Below, one piece after another: positions 5,601-6,651 of a stretch of DNA of 6,651 nt (positions within the stretch are counted from its first letter, which is position 1; each line of letters begins with the position of its first letter). The notes under the pieces were generated by a model. The model was not told the DNA's origin. It ran no database searches and saw nothing but the letters and a program-made list of their open reading frames with translations. Source of the stretch: an uncultured Pirellula sp. GTDB lineage: Bacteria > Planctomycetota > Planctomycetia > Pirellulales > Pirellulaceae. The position numbers were made by a program, and so were the translations under genes. The DNA lies in assembly GCA_903837255.1 (NCBI GenBank), contig CAILTZ010000269.1, forward strand, positions 1-6,651, given 5' to 3'.

Positions 5601-6651
5601 AATTGCGACTCAATAGCCCTGTCACGTCGATCAACGAAACCAACGGTGTTTCGGCAGGTCAAAGCGTGGCGACGATCGCCATTATCGATGATTCAACAGG
5701 TAGCAATGAGCTGACCCTCGAAGGTCCCGATGCAAGTTCGTTCGAGATCCTCTCAAGCCAACTGCGGCTCAAAGCCGGCTCGCCGCTTAACTTCGAAGTC
5801 AAACCGTTTTACGATGTCACCGTACGATTGACCGATCCATCCTTGCCCGGCCCACCGACCCTGACCCGCTCGTTGAGAGTCAATATCGGCAACCGTCCCG
5901 AGGTGGTCTCGATCAGCGATTCGGCTGGAGTCCCTCTTGCCGAGCGGATCAAGACCATTCGGCTCGGATGGGATACCGAACTTGGGCCCATCCCCGCCGA
6001 TGCGATCAGCGTCGTTAAAAAGGATGTTGGCTTCGTTGCGGTTCCCTATACGTCGACTCGCAGTTTGGTCGATGGCAAGACCTTCGTTGACCTAGCATTC
6101 AGCGGATCGCTGGTCGACACCCAAGGCTTCCTGATCGACGGAGTGTATGAAGTCTTTGTGACCGGATCTAAGGTAACCATGACCGGGACCAGTACCACCG
6201 GCTTGTCCTACAACTCGGGGATCCTTCCGGTCCTCAATCCAGTCGCTCCCGGCACGCTCCAGATCTCCGGCAATAGTTTGCTACTGGCTAAGCAGAAAGG
6301 GACTTACCAAGTCACCGTCAGCGGTTTGACCAATCCGCCGCAAGTCTTGCAGTACGAGGTCGATTTGGATGGAGACGGCTTGATCGATCGGAATCTTTCC
6401 GGTGGAACCTCCATCGCGATTCCCGATGTCAGTTTCGCCGATGCGGGTAGCTACAGCATGAAGGTGACGTCCAAGTCCAACGGGCAGATCCTGGGTGCGG
6501 CGAGTTTTGCGATTGCGGTGACCCCTGAAACCAGTGCTACCGAGAACTGGCTTTCCGCCATGGATACCGACCGAGACTCATCGGTTTCGCCACTGGATGT
6601 GTTAGTGGTTATCAATAGCATCAATACCGGGGGCGGACGCTACAGCTTTGA
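2633..6651 (+). CDS. Giant secreted/cell-surface protein with lamin-tail, SdrD-B-like, cadherin and dockerin-like domains (3' end outside window)
   Basis: This is an exported structural or adhesive protein with no enzymatic motif. Residues 30-46 (RRRRLFAESLESRRVMA) match the Arg-rich LExR-type N-terminus common on planctomycete surface proteins and probably act in export. Residues 51-290 resemble a lamin-tail domain: ISEIQDDP, then YVELRG, later a DYDANDDGALD loop (187-197) and DSVAMMG. Residues 312-350 (DSDRDG, PLANVSVFADRNDNG) and 521-567 (RMEELPAGTFRLSV) look like two halves of one SdrD-B/Cna-B fold with a beta-rich insertion between. Five cadherin-like repeats cover 574-1087. Residues 1088-1190 resemble a planctomycete beta domain (LVDGKTFVDLAFSG), 1205-1300 a PKD/Ig-like fold with DLDGDGLID, and 1311-1322 (DTDRDSSVSPLD) a dockerin calcium loop. 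I found only one cysteine (C267) in 1339 residues. ATG at 2633 is the first ATG after an in-frame stop at 2567-2569; it has no Shine-Dalgarno sequence, being preceded by pyrimidine-rich DNA. Exact partners and anchoring are unknown. Confidence 0.95.
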   Translation, partial: MSLPFSKSLSSALSSLAQRLYRTRKQSKSRRRRLFAESLESRRVMAVGAASMYISEIQDDPLFGDRDTDQYVELRGAPNSSIPNGTYFAVLESWGAVPGGTGYLHSLIDVSNLTFGANGFLTVTQAGSPYQVDSLSTRLSSTTTAFSGLPNGRWSDASSISDRFSHVSGSQSFLLIGAASKPVPGSDYDANDDGALDSGAESWTIYDSVAMMGFTPTPGWSYGRITFSHLTTNHNYPAGTAYTVQENIGYVARLGSSTGYSTSDWVCGTTIEDTLNANSKYRFTYGTFGDPRPLVYSGRATNNVGTYNFGGGFIGQAILDSDRDGQLTSADTPLANVSVFADRNDNGVRDNTTVDVIASQQTLDVELANAFPNATLTVADANNKNIGFKVKAQATTDNAFNPIRVLASEGIPWFDDGSRLKVMFYREANSVSIEALAAETLKVSYGRIDIYDKNDNLLGSKSTNPLTGVERQTISFTRPTADIKYAIIFTDTTQSNTSPFGKFDKLRYTYPEFQTTTGADGSIRMEELPAGTFRLSVSNYPGNLIPITSSSTAPLTVTRSEHLTNITFGYKTNLPPEILSSQFNVPENPTVNSVVATVLASDPDAGQSLTYRFTSNSGPFSIDSVTGEIRYTGNGAWDYETTKELNIEVEVRDSLAIPGSTKKFIKLVNLDRNEAPSVQGANFTIDENSPAGTVVGSVVGSDPDAGVNGQLVYQFGLGAPAGAFSIDENTGRITVASPDLLDYETRPVISLPIVVRDKASPPLSGSSTVLVTLRDLNEVPTNVMFTELVTIAENTVVILPVRVATVSVVDDALGANTLSLSGPDASNFILIGNELKFQSATSLDFETKSVYRVIVSADDATIGASPDVSIPFDLSIADVNEKPTGIVFSNVVNPLLETTPVSTAVRVANIAAIDDAIGNNVLSLASTLYASFFQIVGNQLQFRSATPLDFETKTSYRVVVQVDDAAFPGFPDAFSTFTLSIGDVNEPPVELRLNSPVTSINETNGVSAGQSVATIAIIDDSTGSNELTLEGPDASSFEILSSQLRLKAGSPLNFEVKPFYDVTVRLTDPSLPGPPTLTRSLRVNIGNRPEVVSISDSAGVPLAERIKTIRLGWDTELGPIPADAISVVKKDVGFVAVPYTSTRSLVDGKTFVDLAFSGSLVDTQGFLIDGVYEVFVTGSKVTMTGTSTTGLSYNSGILPVLNPVAPGTLQISGNSLLLAKQKGTYQVTVSGLTNPPQVLQYEVDLDGDGLIDRNLSGGTSIAIPDVSFADAGSYSMKVTSKSNGQILGAASFAIAVTPETSATENWLSAMDTDRDSSVSPLDVLVVINSINTGGGRYSF
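3566..4333 (+). other. SdrD-B-like domain apparently split by a beta-rich insertion (within the surface protein)
   Basis: Residues 312-350 hold the front half of a B-type beta domain (GFIGQAILDSDRDG, then PLANVSVFADRNDNGVRDN), which in SdrD-B domains is normally followed within some 20 residues by a GxYxFxxLPAGTYxV strand pair. Here that back half appears only at residues 521-567 (GSIRMEELPAGTFRLSVSN). The roughly 165 residues between include GRIDIYDKNDNLLGS, TADIKYAIIFTD and FDKLRYTYPEF. These resemble the final strands of bacterial jelly-roll domains that end in an IDNLxF-like strand. The boundaries are by eye, and the assignment of both pieces to one fold is inference. Confidence 0.5.
4352..5890 (+). 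repeat. Tandem array of five cadherin-like repeats (within the surface protein)
   Basis: Five units of about 99-105 residues lie head to tail, at residues 574-672, 673-776, 777-879, 880-984 and 985-1087. Units 1 and 2 keep the classical pattern: PEN or DENSPAG, SDPDAG, FSIDxxTGxI, a YE strand (WDYET, LDYET) and a terminal NE-P linker. Units 3 to 5 follow a second pattern: an ET/EN motif, then DDAxGxNxLSL or similar, L-x-F (LKFQSAT, LQFRSAT, LRLKAGS), LDFETK or LNFEVK, and DVNE-P linkers between units. Unit 5 has lost the terminal acidic linker (VNIGNRP). Such domains normally stiffen with calcium and mediate adhesion; here this is inferred from family behaviour. Confidence 0.85.
6542..6651 (+). 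other. First half of a dockerin-like calcium-binding segment (within the surface protein, cut by window end)
   Basis: Residues 1304-1339 begin ENWLSAMDTDRD and continue SSVSPLDVLVVINSIN. Asp occurs at loop positions 1, 3, 5 and 12 (D1311, D1313, D1315, D1322), the spacing of a dockerin type I or EF-hand-like calcium loop, followed by the DVLVVIN helix. Planctomycete surface proteins often carry a paired version of this near their C-terminus; the second copy, if present, lies beyond the window. No cohesin is visible here, so the classical cellulosome role should not be assumed. Confidence 0.75.

Noticed and set aside
4352..5890. Repeat array as a CRISPR or DNA-level tandem repeat
   Set aside because: The repetition is at protein level, about 100 residues per unit with diverged DNA, and there are no short identical repeats with unique spacers.

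Overview
The window looks like a piece of a planctomycete chromosome, most likely from the Pirellulales (Rhodopirellula/Blastopirellula/Pirellula-like). This is inferred from protein style and not from any marker gene. The clues are a Ser/Thr kinase with a planctomycete-type N-terminal helical domain, a DWG motif and a C-terminal membrane segment, and a very long exported protein that starts with an Arg-rich LExR-type motif, carries cadherin-like repeats and reaches a dockerin-type calcium loop near the right edge.

Layout: two large genes are transcribed divergently from an intergenic region of about 480 bases. On the left, positions 2151 to 1 on the minus strand encode 717 uninterrupted codons of a membrane-anchored Ser/Thr protein kinase; its 3' end lies outside the window. 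On the right, positions 2633 to 6651 on the plus strand encode 1339 uninterrupted codons of a multidomain secreted or surface protein; its 3' end also lies outside. Neither reading frame is interrupted inside the window. The many shorter open frames on the opposite strands of these two genes are antisense shadows.

The intergenic region (2152-2632) holds candidate promoters for both genes, a short direct repeat next to the kinase promoter and a small open frame (about 46 codons) ending in a hydrophobic helix. That small frame may be a tiny membrane protein or a decayed gene; support for it is weak.

The kinase has the expected catalytic residues, one transmembrane helix and a long helical C-terminal region with TPR-like character, so it looks like a receptor-type kinase. 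The surface protein reads, in order: export motif, lamin-tail-like domain, an SdrD-B-like beta domain apparently split by a beta-rich insertion, five cadherin-like repeats in two subtypes, a planctomycete-type beta domain, a PKD/Ig-like domain and the start of a dockerin-like segment. Their divergent arrangement permits shared regulation, but nothing in the sequence proves a functional link. I see no rRNA, tRNA, CRISPR array, insertion sequence or integrase. The right-hand gene is the more unusual part of the window.
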